64,000 nt of DNA from Oscillospiraceae bacterium. Lineage in GTDB: Bacteria > Bacillota > Clostridia > Oscillospirales > Acutalibacteraceae. The notes beneath the pieces were generated by a model that ran no database searches, was not told the DNA's origin, and saw only the letters and a program-made list of their open reading frames with translations. The position numbers were made by a program, and so were the translations under genes. Shown in pieces: positions 54,401-63,810 of this stretch. The DNA lies in the NCBI GenBank assembly GCA_031266365.1, contig JAISBE010000003.1, positions 207,571 to 271,570 of the forward strand. Reading direction: 5' to 3'. Numbering within the stretch: position 1 is the first letter of the stretch; each line of letters starts with the position of its first letter.

Positions 54401-55231
54401 GTGGAATTGAAAGAAATATTTCAAATGCTTTCTTATCCCTTTGTAATAAGGGCCTTTATTGTTGGGATTTTAGTTTCACTTTGTGCGGCTTTATTGGGAG
54501 TGATTCTAGTTTTAAAGCGATATTCTTTAATTGGCCATGGTCTCGCTGATGTTGGGTTTGCATCGCTTGCTATTGCATCTGTGCTTGGGATTTCGTCTAT
54601 TTATATATCGATGCCAATTATCACAGTTTGCTCTTTTTTTATAATGTATTTGAGCCAAAATAAGAAGATTCACGGAGACGTTGCTATCGGCATATTTTCA
54701 ACTGGGGCTTTAGCTTTGGGCGTGCTGATTACTTCTATGAAAAAGGGATTTAATGCCGATATTTATAGCTATATGTTTGGCAGTATCTTGGCTATTAATC
54801 AATCGGATGTAATTTTAAGTGTGTTTCTTTCGCTCGTTGTTTTGGTGTTATTTAGCATTTGCTATAACCGTTTATTCCTTGTCACAGTAGATGAATCGTT
54901 TGCTAGAGCTTCTGGTATCAATGTTAATTTATACCAATTTTTAATCTCTTTCCTCACCGCTTTGACCGTTGTACTCGGCATGAGAATGATGGGAACGTTG
55001 CTAATCTCTAGCTTAGTAATATTTCCAGCAGTAATCGCTAAAAAAATTGCAAATAGTTTTAAAAATCTAATACTGCTGTCAGCAATAATTTCGTCGCTTT
55101 GTTTTATCCTGGGAATATGGTTTTCTATAGTTTGGGGTATCCCAACTGGAGCAAGTATTGTGGTAATTAACATACTTTTACTCTTATTAGTCTCTGCTTT
55201 TGAATATATATTCAAAATTGTAAAGGTATAA
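54401..55231 (+). CDS. znuB: Zinc ABC transporter permease ZnuB-like
   Basis: This is the membrane part of the zinc importer, of the ABC-3 family. The protein of about 276 residues has about eight membrane helices. SYPFVIRAFIVGILVSLCAAL and RYSLIGHGLADVGFASLAIA are the family start, and GDVAIGIFSTGALALGV and RMMGTLLISSLVIFPAVIA are later conserved helices. The frame is open from 54341, but GTG 54401, with AGGAG 11 bases upstream, gives the usual N-terminus. It is the last gene of znuACB. Confidence 0.92.
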   Translation: MELKEIFQMLSYPFVIRAFIVGILVSLCAALLGVILVLKRYSLIGHGLADVGFASLAIASVLGISSIYISMPIITVCSFFIMYLSQNKKIHGDVAIGIFSTGALALGVLITSMKKGFNADIYSYMFGSILAINQSDVILSVFLSLVVLVLFSICYNRLFLVTVDESFARASGINVNLYQFLISFLTALTVVLGMRMMGTLLISSLVIFPAVIAKKIANSFKNLILLSAIISSLCFILGIWFSIVWGIPTGASIVVINILLLLLVSAFEYIFKIVKV

Positions 55232-55354
55232 TTGAGTTTTTTAACTTTAAATACAGCCTTAAAAAGTGAATCTACATGCGTGCCTAGGAGTAGTTTTAAT
55301 TATTAAAAATGCACAAAAATTTAATATATTATTAACTAAAATTGCAAATTTATA

Positions 55355-55383
55355 TTGATATATAATAAATTTTATTGTATAAG
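55355..55383 (+). promoter_or_regulatory. Promoter of the first double-glycine-leader gene
   Basis: TTGATA (55355-55360) and TATAAG (55378-55383) are spaced by 17 bases, about 50 bases before the AAAGGA ribosome site. Confidence 0.5.
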
Positions 55384-55438
55384 TTAACTATAAATAACAT
55401 TTTATATCATTTGAGTAAAAAAGAAAGGATTGATAATT

Positions 55439-55798
55439 ATGAGCGATCAAGCTTTACCTTCACCTGACAACGAACCGCAAGCAACCACCCTAACAAACGA
55501 TGAAGCCATTGAGGTAAACGGGGGCTACGACCCAGCAAACAACCAAACGGATGTCCTATTGTGCCCACCATAGGCGCACAGCCGGTTTAAACTGCACTGG
55601 TTAGGACCGGCAATAATACGAGATTGCTCGATTTGCAGTGTCTGCGGAGCGAAGGTCATGCGCAAGCAAGATGACCCAATGCCGCTAAGAGACCATGATA
55701 GAGAAATGAATGAAATAGAAAGCCGCGGCGAGCGAGTTCCATGGCAAGGAAGCGAAGCAGAGTATGACCGCAAGTACGGGGCCAGAAGGAGGATTTAG
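55439..55798 (+). pseudogene. Double-glycine-leader-like protein interrupted by TAG
   Basis: ATG 55439 follows GAAAGGA. The first 44 codons hold a leader-like segment with a GG motif (LTNDEAIEVNGG, then YDPANN), as in bacteriocin and other RiPP-type or ComC-type precursors. A TAG at 55571-55573 follows LLCPP. The same frame then stays open for 74 more codons, with CSICSVCGAKV, a zinc-ribbon-like cysteine group, and a charged end (YDRKYGARRRI). The total of about 119 codons is close to the 109 of the intact gene at 58748. The region is GC-rich for this window. It is either a nonsense-broken gene or one with stop readthrough. No processing transporter is in the window. Confidence 0.55.
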
Positions 55799-56056
55799 AA
55801 GATTACAGATCTAAGCACTGCCAACACGGTGTCGGCGATTTAAGATCACTGTCATGCAAATCATAAAATTTATCGTGATTCGACATCATCGAATTGATAT
55901 TTGCTTTACTGCTAGCTGCTACCGTTAAAGCTTAAGTTTGCGGCAATGAAACTTATCATCGCCGCAAATCTTATGCCTAGAATTTCGCTGAGTTCGAATA
56001 AATTTTTTAATAAGCCTTTGAGACTTGCACACAAGAAGCGAATTTTAAAAGTCTGG
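55799..56056. other. Intergenic stretch with one hairpin
   Basis: 258 bases without a supported gene. TTTGCGGC (55937-55944) and GCCGCAAA (55971-55978) form an eight-pair hairpin with a 26-base loop. It is not followed by a T-run, so a terminator role is doubtful. Confidence 0.4.
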
Positions 56057-57356
56057 TTAAGGCGAGTTCCTCCGCATCTCATCTAGAGTAACCGTGTCTA
56101 CATTTCTCACGACGTCTTGTCCGTTGATTTTACAACCTGTAATCGCAGGTTGTCTGTCGTCGCGTAACTCCGAGGCTACCTTGGTGTCAGGGTAATTTTT
56201 AACCGCAGCGTAGCCTTTCGTTTCCGAAGCTTCAACGCTGCCATTAAACTCACAGTTTTTAATGGCCCCGAGTTGCTGGCCTTTAAGGCCGGCCATTCGA
56301 AGTGTGCGCTACTATATTGATTCTTGTCGGCAAATTCGGCGGCCTCTGTGCCATGAATACTGCCTTTAGCTTTGCAATTCTGGACTATTGCGTAGTTATC
56401 GCCAACTAACCCTCCGCTGCCGTAGGCTTTTGTGGTACCTTCAAAGGAAGAATTTTCTACCAGTCCATTATTTGTCGAAACAAGACCACCTACCCCGCCA
56501 TATAACTTTCCGTCAAATTCATTTGTTAAATTGCCAACAACACAACAATTTTTTATCAATCCTCTATTGAAAGCAGCAATACCACCGGTTTCAGTATTGT
56601 GAAATAGTACAGGTGTTCCATCTGCTGTAATGTCAGGATTTTCATTAATGCAATTTACACAGTTTGATAACTGTGCGTTAACTTTGCAACCTTCTACGGT
56701 GCCATCATTACGGCAACATATCCCCGAGCAGTTCCCATCATTCACCTTGAGTTCACCACGTACCTCGCAATCTTTAATAACGCCGTCATTTTGCATGCAA
56801 ATACCGCATATCGACGTCATTTCATCTACCATGGTGGCATCAATTTTAAAATTTTCAATTGTTCCGCGGCTTGTAGTAATTAAGCCGGAGAAGTCACCCT
56901 CTAGCTTGCCTTTTAAGGTTAAGTTTTTTAAAATGCCACCTGTGCCTATAACGCCAAAAATGCTAGAATCGAGTGGTTCAAATTTATTTATATTGCAGTA
57001 AATCGTTTTACCATTGCCGTCAAAGGTCCCTTTTAGGCTTATGGGTGAGTCATCATTTGGAGCATTCCATATCGGGCTCCAAGAAATCGGTCCACCGTCT
57101 TGTTTTTCGTTGTCTGTTAAATTAATATCATTTTCGAGTCTAATAACCTTTCCATCAAAAGTTTCGCCTGAATTAGCGCGTTCGGCCAATTGTTTTAAAT
57201 CGCTTAAGGTTTTTATCTGAAAATCAGCTGGCTCAGCTACAGGTGTTGTTGTTGTCTCTTTGTTATTTGAATGAGAACACCCAGAAAGTAACAAAAAAGC
57301 AGCGCATAAAATTGAAACTTTTTTACTTATTTTTTTCCGCTATTAAATTTAAACAT
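56057..57356 (-). pseudogene. GLUG-like repeat surface lipoprotein with two frameshifts
   Basis: The predicted product is a surface lipoprotein with a right-handed beta-helix. ATG 57356 has GGAGG seven bases upstream. Its frame (FKFNSGKK) stops right after a run of seven A (57330-57336). With one more A it joins KKISKKVSILCAAFLLLSGC, a lipobox signal. The body holds many short repeats (GGIAAFNRGLIKNCCVVGNL, GGLVSTNNGLVENSSFEG, GGLVGDNYAIVQNCKAKG) of GLUG type. Near 56293-56300 a second shift occurs: one further base joins it to the open frame MAGLKGQQLGAIKNCEFNGS, which ends at 56057. The product would be about 430 residues. Both defects need one added base, so sequencing error in A-runs must be considered beside real decay. 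Confidence 0.7.
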
Positions 57357-57501
57357 ATATTTCCCTCCCAAATAAAATAGTGATTCAGCACACTTTTTAC
57401 TGTAACTTAACTTCATTTAATTGTCAAGTGTATATAGTAATTTTCTATTTTATTATATATTACATTATATTAAAAGTAAATATGGGTTAATACAAAGCCC
57501 A

Positions 57502-58632
57502 TTATATCCTCGAGCCCAAAATTTCTCTATATTGGTGGTAAAAATCTTGAAATTTATTGTCATCCATAGCAGTTCTTATTTTTTTTAAAAGTGTATTGTA
57601 AAAATATAAGTTATGCATAACCGCCAACCTCATGCCAAGCATCTCGCCACTCTTGAGCAAGTGTCTTATATAAGCTTTGGAGTATCTTTCGCACACGGGG
57701 CAGCCGCAGATCTCATCGATAGGGCTGTCGTCGGATTTGTATTTTTCGTTAGAGAGATTTCTTATCCCGCTCCAAGTAAAAATTTGGCCATGCCTTGCGT
57801 TTCTGCTCGGTATAACGCAGTCAAATAAATCCACCCCTCGATATATAGCCTCCAATATGTTCACAGGTGTCCCCACGCCCATGAGATATCTCGGTTTTTC
57901 TTTAGGCATTGCTGGTTCAACCGCCTCTATGGTAGCATACATCTCCTCAATCGACTCCCCAACTGCAAGGCCTCCGATAGCGTAGCCGTCGAGATTTAAC
58001 TCTCTTATAGCCTTCATATGCTCTATTCTCAAATCTTTATAAGTACTGCCCTGATTGATGCCAAATAGCATTTGATGTGGGTTTAAAGTATCTTTATGTT
58101 TATTTAAAAGATCAAGCTTTTTTTTACAGCGCGAAAGCCAGCGAGCGGTGCGTTCGCATGATTTTTTTGCATAGCTGTATTCCGCCGGGTTTTCAACACA
58201 TTCATCAAATGCCATAGCGATAGTTGAACCGAGGTTAGACTGTATCGTTATACTCTCTTCTGGCCCCATAAAAATTTTTTCCCCGTTTATGTGCGATGCA
58301 AACTCCACGCCCTCCTCGGTAATCCGCCTGAGCTTTGCGAGCGAAAAGACTTGGTATCCTCCGCTGTCGGTCAAAATTGGGCCGGTCCAGCCTGTAAAGG
58401 CGTGTAGCCCTCTCAGCGTTTTTATGATATTATCACCGGGCCTTAAGTGCAGATGATAGGTATTGCAGAGCAAGACTTTACAGCCGAGCTCTTTGAGGTC
58501 AAAAGCAGAAACTCCACCTTTAATTGCACCGCAGGTGGCAACATTCATAAATGCCGGGGTTTGTATGTTGCCATGTGGCGTAATTAATAAACCACGCCGT
58601 GATTTTCCATGTAATTTTGATAAATTAAACAC
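57502..58632 (-). CDS. tgt: Queuine/preQ1 tRNA-ribosyltransferase Tgt
   Basis: Tgt exchanges guanine 34 of GUN-anticodon tRNAs for preQ1 in bacteria. The 376 residues show TPAFMNVATCGAIKGG and ILTDSGGYQVFSL with the substrate-binding aspartate. GINQGSTYKDLR and YAIGGLAVGES are also present. The nucleophile aspartate is in DLFDCVIPSRNARHG, and the zinc site is CGCPVCERY with the later histidine (MHN). ATG 58632 follows the family start MFNLSKLHGKSRRG. queA, which modifies the inserted base, lies 640 bases upstream on the same strand, with a double-glycine gene in between. Confidence 0.96.
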   Translation of the reverse strand: MFNLSKLHGKSRRGLLITPHGNIQTPAFMNVATCGAIKGGVSAFDLKELGCKVLLCNTYHLHLRPGDNIIKTLRGLHAFTGWTGPILTDSGGYQVFSLAKLRRITEEGVEFASHINGEKIFMGPEESITIQSNLGSTIAMAFDECVENPAEYSYAKKSCERTARWLSRCKKKLDLLNKHKDTLNPHQMLFGINQGSTYKDLRIEHMKAIRELNLDGYAIGGLAVGESIEEMYATIEAVEPAMPKEKPRYLMGVGTPVNILEAIYRGVDLFDCVIPSRNARHGQIFTWSGIRNLSNEKYKSDDSPIDEICGCPVCERYSKAYIRHLLKSGEMLGMRLAVMHNLYFYNTLLKKIRTAMDDNKFQDFYHQYREILGSRI

Positions 58633-58747
58633 ATTTTACAGCTCACTTTTAATAAAATATTTTCTATTTTTGAATAATTGTTGTGGTAAATATGCTATAA
58701 TTATATTAGGTAAAAATTCTCAATAAGCTTAAAGGAGGGCATTAATT

Positions 58748-59077
58748 ATGAGCGGAGAAAAACTAAAAACTCAAGGTGACGGCACGAAGTTAGAAAGAGA
58801 TAAATTATCAGCCGTTTCCGGCGGCACATATATAGAAAACGGCAAGATATATCCAACTCAGGAAGGTGATATGGTGTCTTGGTGTGATGCGGATAGCGGT
58901 GAGTATTATTATTGGCATACAATTTATGATGAGGAACACGGGAGCTTACTATTTGAAAGCGATGGAGGAAAAGAAACAGCATTGCTTGGAACGGACAGAG
59001 TTACGTGTCTTCCTAAAAAGATCGTTCAAGATGGAGAAATTAAATATTGGAATAACCTAAATGGGGGTGATGTATAG
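58748..59077 (+). CDS. Double-glycine-leader-like small protein (bacteriocin/RiPP-precursor-like)
   Basis: The protein of 109 residues starts at ATG 58748 behind a perfect AAAGGAGGG. A polar leader (KLKTQGDGTKLERDKLSAVSGG) ends in a GG motif with the hydrophobic residues expected for peptidase-transporter (C39) cleavage: L and V at -7 and -4. The region after GG is acidic and aromatic (WCDADSGEYYYWHTIYDEEH), with two cysteines (SWCDA, VTCLP). It lies between tgt and queA, which it interrupts. No transporter, immunity or modification gene stands near it. An exported peptide or a RiPP-like precursor is possible. The frame and ribosome site are strong; the class is tentative. Confidence 0.6.
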   Translation: MSGEKLKTQGDGTKLERDKLSAVSGGTYIENGKIYPTQEGDMVSWCDADSGEYYYWHTIYDEEHGSLLFESDGGKETALLGTDRVTCLPKKIVQDGEIKYWNNLNGGDV

Positions 59078-59182
59078 AAAAATTCTCGGTTTTTAAAATA
59101 TGCGAAAACAGGTTTCTATTGCTGTGTGTTTATAATTGTCTAGAAAATTGTGAATTCAAATGGCTCACATCTAATAGATGTA

Positions 59183-59212
59183 AGCATACTTGCGTTGCCT
59201 AAAGAGTGTCAA
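59183..59212 (-). promoter_or_regulatory. Minus-strand promoter with operator-like palindrome, antisense to the double-glycine gene
   Basis: TTGACA (59207-59212) and TATGCT (59183-59188) are spaced by 18 bases. The 15-base palindrome ACATCTAATAGATGT (59167-59181) covers the predicted transcription start. The transcript would run against the double-glycine gene and on to tgt. Confidence 0.5.
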
Positions 59213-59268
59213 CCCACTTTTTGGTGGTATAATTTATTGTAACGTGATATCCATAAATTATCAATGTG

Positions 59269-60294
59269 TTAAATTATAAAGCAGCAATCTCCAAAGCTAA
59301 AAAAGCGATATTTTTCCTGCATTGCCACCTCGTAAGCTTGCAGAATATTTTCGCGCCCTGCAAACGCCGATACCAACATAATCAATGTGCTTTCTGGTAG
59401 ATGAAAATTCGTGATGAGCCCATCTATCACGTTGAACTTATATCCCGGATATATAAAGATATCTGTGAATCCTGAATCGGGCATAATTTGCCCTTTTTTT
59501 TGCAAAACAGATTCAAGTGTGCGGCAGGTTGTCGTCCCGCCAGAGATCACTCTGCCGCCATTCTTTTTTGCTTTTAATATCAAGTTTGCGGTCTCTTTTG
59601 GCAATTTATAGTGCTCTGTGTGCATTTTGTGTTGACTTATATTATCTGCCTTAACGGGCCTAAATGTTCCAAGCCCAACGTGCAGGGTGATAAATCCTAT
59701 GTCAACCCCTTTTTTCCGGATTTTTTCTATTAACGAAGGCGTGAAATGCAGACCCGCTGTTGGCGCGGCTGCAGAGCCTAATTCCTTTGCATAGATTGTT
59801 TGGTATCTGTCTTTATCATCGAGATTTTTTGTAATATAGTGTGGTAATGGCATTTGGCCTATTTCGTCTAAAATATCAAAAAATTTCCCGTCATAGTAAA
59901 ATTCTACTAACCTGTTCCCTCCATCCAAAATTTCTAAAACTCGAGCTCGCAATATACCCCCATTAAACACAAAACGACTTCCAATTTTTGCTTTTCTTCC
60001 AGGCTTTGTTAGCACCTCCCATATATTATCACTTTTTTGCATGAGCAGTAAAAATTCTATTTTTGCCCCGGTATCCTCTTTTTTTCCAATTAACCTCGCC
60101 GGCAAAACTTTTGAGTCATTTAAAATGAGGCAATCTCCAGGCAGAAATTCATCTACTATTTCGTAAAATTTTTTGTGATTTATCTCGCCCGTTTTCCTAT
60201 CAATTCTCATGAGCCTGCTATTATCTCTTTGACCTATTGGCGTTTGGGCTATTAATTTTTCATCTAACTCGTAATAAAAATCACTTGTTTTCAT
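59269..60294 (-). CDS. queA: S-adenosylmethionine:tRNA ribosyltransferase-isomerase QueA
   Basis: QueA transfers the ribosyl part of SAM to preQ1 in tRNA to make epoxyqueuosine. The 341 residues are full length. The start is [57 protein letters not shown] and [11 protein letters not shown] are the family motifs, and [15 protein letters not shown] is near the end. ATG 60294 is preceded by GAAGGGAAG. It is divergent from asd. Together with tgt it gives the last steps of queuosine synthesis; the preQ1 genes are not in the window. Confidence 0.96.
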   Translation of the reverse strand: MKTSDFYYELDEKLIAQTPIGQRDNSRLMRIDRKTGEINHKKFYEIVDEFLPGDCLILNDSKVLPARLIGKKEDTGAKIEFLLLMQKSDNIWEVLTKPGRKAKIGSRFVFNGGILRARVLEILDGGNRLVEFYYDGKFFDILDEIGQMPLPHYITKNLDDKDRYQTIYAKELGSAAAPTAGLHFTPSLIEKIRKKGVDIGFITLHVGLGTFRPVKADNISQHKMHTEHYKLPKETANLILKAKKNGGRVISGGTTTCRTLESVLQKKGQIMPDSGFTDIFIYPGYKFNVIDGLITNFHLPESTLIMLVSAFAGRENILQAYEVAMQEKYRFFSFGDCCFII

Positions 60295-60313
60295 TTGAAA
60301 CTTCCCTTCATAA

Positions 60314-60342
60314 TTGACTTTTTCCCAAAATCATGCTATAAT
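60314..60342 (+). promoter_or_regulatory. Promoter of the asd-dapA-dapB group
   Basis: TTGACT (60314-60319) and TATAAT (60337-60342) are spaced by 17 bases, with TGC before the -10 (extended -10). It is one of the best promoters in the window. The 100-base leader shows no lysine riboswitch. Confidence 0.75.
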
Positions 60343-60447
60343 AAGATTGAGTATGTATTTTAATGAAGATTAAATTTATCAACTGGATTTCTATATTATT
60401 ATTATAAGTTCTTAATTTATCATTGCAAATCTAAAGGGAGCGATTTT

Positions 60448-61524
60448 TTGAAAAAATATAAGGTAGGCGTCTTAGGGGCAACTGGCATGGTGGGCAGGCG
60501 TTTTGTCTCTCTTTTAGAAAATCATCCCTGGTTTGAATTAAAAATACTCGCTGCGAGTTCTCGATCTGCAGGGAAGACTTATAAACAAGCTTTGGAAGAT
60601 CGCTTAGATTTATCTTGCTCTGCTATGGAAAAATTTGCAAATTTTAAAGTGCTTGATGTTACTAAAAATTTAGATAAAATTGCAGCGGAAGTAGATTTTG
60701 TCTTTGGCGCTATTAACATGACAAGTGAAGAGATAAGAGCTCTGGAAGAGGCATACGCCAAGCGTGAATGCCCAGTAATTTCCAACAACAGTGCCCATAG
60801 ACGAACTGAAGATGTACCCATAATTATCCCAGAAATCAACGCTGCCCATGCAAGGGTAATCCCGTCTCAAAAAAAAAGACTTGGCACTAAGCGCGGTTTT
60901 ATCGCTGTGAAGCCAAACTGTTCTCTGCAGTGTTATGTGCCAGCTGTGCATCCGCTTTTAGATTTAGGTGTGAATAAAATTTTGGTCTGCACTTATCAAG
61001 CTATCTCTGGTGCTGGAAAAACTTTTAAATCATGGCCGGACATGATCGATAATTTGATACCATACATACCTGGAGAAGAGGAAAAATCGGAGTGGGAACC
61101 TTTAAAGATTTGGGGTAAAATAGAAAATGATAAAATAGTGCCGATAAACACGATATCGATAACTTCTCAATGTTTTCGCGTGCCAATAAGCGATGGCCAC
61201 ACAGCCGCGGTGTTTTTATCATTTTCTCAAAATAAATCACCAGATGAAATAATAAAAAGATGGGAATATTATACCGGGTACGCTCAAAAGTTAAATTTGC
61301 CAAGTGCACCCAAAAAATTGCTGCACTATTTTAAAGACATCGACCGCCCTCAAATACGCTCAGAACGCGAACTTGAAAACGGGATGGCGATATCTATTGG
61401 GCGCTTAAGAGAAGATAGCCAGTATAATATTAAATTTGTTTGCATGTCGCATAATACCGTCAGAGGGGCAGCCGGCGGTGCCATTTTAATGGCTGAACTT
61501 CTTTGCAGTGAGGGGTATTTATAG
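60448..61524 (+). CDS. asd: Aspartate-semialdehyde dehydrogenase
   Basis: The enzyme reduces aspartyl phosphate with NADPH, feeding lysine/DAP, threonine and methionine. The 358 residues start with the NADP motif VGVLGATGMVGRRF. The catalytic cysteine is in KPNCSLQCYV at about 155, with ISNNSAHRR before it, and the histidine region RVPISDGHTAAV is at about 245. The type is the archaeal/fungal-like one also common in Clostridia, rather than the E. coli one. The start is TTG 60448, with AAAGGGAG seven bases upstream. It leads asd-dapA-dapB. Confidence 0.95.
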   Translation: MKKYKVGVLGATGMVGRRFVSLLENHPWFELKILAASSRSAGKTYKQALEDRLDLSCSAMEKFANFKVLDVTKNLDKIAAEVDFVFGAINMTSEEIRALEEAYAKRECPVISNNSAHRRTEDVPIIIPEINAAHARVIPSQKKRLGTKRGFIAVKPNCSLQCYVPAVHPLLDLGVNKILVCTYQAISGAGKTFKSWPDMIDNLIPYIPGEEEKSEWEPLKIWGKIENDKIVPINTISITSQCFRVPISDGHTAAVFLSFSQNKSPDEIIKRWEYYTGYAQKLNLPSAPKKLLHYFKDIDRPQIRSERELENGMAISIGRLREDSQYNIKFVCMSHNTVRGAAGGAILMAELLCSEGYL

Positions 61525-61695
61525 CATGGTTAGATGATATATTTCTTGGCACAAACTTTCCGTGCAAAATGTTTAAAAGTAACTGTTTGCTTTTAATTAT
61601 AAACAAAAACTTCAACCGATAACCCCTTTCAGTTTCATGAGCTCTCTAAAAACAGCGAGTAAATCGTTTGTAAATATAATATGTGGGGGATCAAC

Positions 61696-62595
61696 ATGAA
61701 AAAGATCATTTTTCAAGGATCGGGAGTCGCTCTCGTCACGCCGATGAAAAAAGACGGCTCGATAGACTACGACGCGCTTGGCAATCTGATTGAATTTCAA
61801 ATAAAAAATAAAACCGATGCCATTATCTCATGCGGGACGACTGGCGAGTCTTCCGTTTTAACAGATAAAGAGCGGCTATCGGTGATCGATTATACGATAA
61901 AAAAAACAGCACGGCGAGTTCCTGTTATTGCAGGGACTGGAAGCAACGATACTTTGCATGCTCTCTCTCTCTCTCTCGATGCCCAAAAACTTGGTGCTGA
62001 TGCGCTTTTACTCGTAACGCCTTACTATAATAAAACGTCTCAAAAAGGGCTGATAGAGCATTATACCTATATTGCAGATCGGTTAGATATACCAATTATT
62101 TTGTATAATGTTCCGTCAAGAACTGGAATTAGCATTAAACCTGAGACTTATAAAGTCCTTGCGGATCACCCTAAAATTTTCGCTATAAAAGAAGCCTCAA
62201 ATAGTATGGGAGATCTTGCAAAAACGATATCGCTCTGCTCACAAAATTTGTTTATTTATTCTGGCAATGATGAGCTTTCAATACCAATGTTATCGCTTGG
62301 CGGGATAGGCGTTATATCTGTGTTTGCCAACTTATTTCCTCGGCAGTCGCATGATATAATAGAACATTATTTAGAAGGCAACCGCGAAGAAAGTCTTAAG
62401 CTGTTTCTTGATTCTCTAGAAGTAATTAATGCCCTATTTTGCGATGTAAATCCCATACCGGTCAAAACGGCAATGAATTTTATTGGCATTCCCTGTGGAA
62501 AGTGCAGGTTGCCTCTAATCGATATGGACCCCGTCTCTATGGGTCAATTGAAGGAAACTGTCGATAAATATAGTTGCAAATATAAAAATGATTAG
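61696..62595 (+). CDS. dapA: 4-hydroxy-tetrahydrodipicolinate synthase DapA
   Basis: DapA condenses pyruvate and aspartate semialdehyde, the first step of the DAP/lysine branch. The 299 residues form the usual barrel. GSGVALVTPMKKDGSIDYD and CGTTGESSVL are at the start, the catalytic tyrosine is in YNVPSRTG, and the Schiff-base lysine is in FAIKEASNS at about 165. ATG 61696 has GGGGGAT six bases upstream; an ATG-like start 15 bases earlier would precede that site. It is 170 bases after asd. Confidence 0.96.
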   Translation: MKKIIFQGSGVALVTPMKKDGSIDYDALGNLIEFQIKNKTDAIISCGTTGESSVLTDKERLSVIDYTIKKTARRVPVIAGTGSNDTLHALSLSLDAQKLGADALLLVTPYYNKTSQKGLIEHYTYIADRLDIPIILYNVPSRTGISIKPETYKVLADHPKIFAIKEASNSMGDLAKTISLCSQNLFIYSGNDELSIPMLSLGGIGVISVFANLFPRQSHDIIEHYLEGNREESLKLFLDSLEVINALFCDVNPIPVKTAMNFIGIPCGKCRLPLIDMDPVSMGQLKETVDKYSCKYKND

Positions 62596-62656
62596 AATTT
62601 AAAAAAATATAGAAGAATTCAGTGAATTTCAATAAAATATGGGAAGGATACCAAAA

Positions 62657-63409
62657 ATGAAAAGAATAATATTGAGCGGAGCAGATGGTAAAATGGGAAA
62701 GGTAGTCGCTCAGGTTGTGAAAAATAGGGCTAATTGTGAAATTATAGCGGGCATAGATCAAAAAGAAGGGTTGAAAGGAGATTTCTCAATATATGACTCA
62801 TTGGATAAAATTAAAGAAGGCGCAGATGTATTAATCGACTTTTCTCACCCGAATTTGCTTTCTCAAATATTAAACTACGGTATTAGCCATAAATTGCCAC
62901 TGGTTATCTGTACAACCGGTATGGCGGATAATCAAATTGAAAAAATTAATCAATTTGCGCAAAAAATACCTATTTTTTATTCTGGAAACACATCATTAGG
63001 AATTAATTTAATGATAGAACTCTCCCAAAAAGCCGCCGCTGTATTTGGAGGCGCTTTTGATATTGAGATAATAGAAAAACACCATAACCAAAAAATCGAT
63101 TCTCCAAGTGGTACAGCGCTCATGCTGGCAAACTCTTTGACCCAAGCGATGAATAATTCTCCCGATTACATCTTTGGAAGACATTCTCATGAGCAAAAAA
63201 GAAAAAACGGCGAAATAGGAATTCATTCTGTACGGGGAGGAACAATCGTTGGTGAACACGAAATCATATTTGCTGGGCCAAGCGAGGTTTTAAAAATCAC
63301 CCACACTGCTGAATCAAAAGAGATATTCGCCAATGGTGCAGTCAATGCCGCGATGTTTTTGTGCGGAAAGCCGGCTGGGGTTTATAATATGTCGGATTTA
63401 TTAAGATAG
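62657..63409 (+). CDS. dapB: 4-hydroxy-tetrahydrodipicolinate reductase DapB
   Basis: DapB reduces the DapA product with NAD(P)H on the way to meso-diaminopimelate for the wall and to lysine. The 250 residues contain the nucleotide motif LSGADGKMGKVVAQV and DVLIDFSHP. CTTGMADNQ and the catalytic region EIIEKHHNQKIDSPSGTALM with its histidines and lysine follow, then SVRGGTIVGEHEIIF. AAGGA lies eight bases before ATG 62657, so this start is preferred over ATG 62639. It closes the asd-dapA-dapB group. Confidence 0.96.
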   Translation: MKRIILSGADGKMGKVVAQVVKNRANCEIIAGIDQKEGLKGDFSIYDSLDKIKEGADVLIDFSHPNLLSQILNYGISHKLPLVICTTGMADNQIEKINQFAQKIPIFYSGNTSLGINLMIELSQKAAAVFGGAFDIEIIEKHHNQKIDSPSGTALMLANSLTQAMNNSPDYIFGRHSHEQKRKNGEIGIHSVRGGTIVGEHEIIFAGPSEVLKITHTAESKEIFANGAVNAAMFLCGKPAGVYNMSDLLR

Positions 63410-63460
63410 AGATCGTCAATTTTTAATTTTGTCAATGATAATCAAGTTAAAAATTTTGAG

Positions 63461-63538
63461 AATATTTCAAAAAAGATTACAAACAAATTCCCAAATATTT
63501 CCACGCACACCGTTGGCGTGAAATCTCACAAAAAAGCC
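63461..63538. repeat. Direct repeat, copy 1
   Basis: About 78 bases nearly repeated at 63811-63888. The core CCAAATATTTCCACGcACACC, then GTTGGCGTGAAATC, contains an inverted CACG...CGTG. The copies differ at a few places. It may flank an inserted or decayed element. Confidence 0.8.
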
Positions 63539-63810
63539 GCGGACAAGGTCCATCACCAGCAAACTTTTTGAAACCACATAGGTTTTGCGAAGGCACCTGA
63601 GATACCGATGCCGCCGGCAAAAGTTATCGCACTAAGCGCGCCACGAGTTTCAGCTCTGCACCAAAATCATCTAAAAGTTGAACAAAAATTTCCAATAAAG
63701 TTCGTGAAAGTTTTTTCAAAAAACTTGCCCTCCAAAGAGCAAAATTTCCCTCATTTTCCCCTATTAGTGAAGGGGGGATTTATCACCTAAAAAACCACAG
63801 CGCAAACTCA

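Noticed and set aside
63608-63790. 60-codon ORF near the right end
   Set aside because: No ribosome site, and its composition looks like a chance reading of noncoding repeat DNA.
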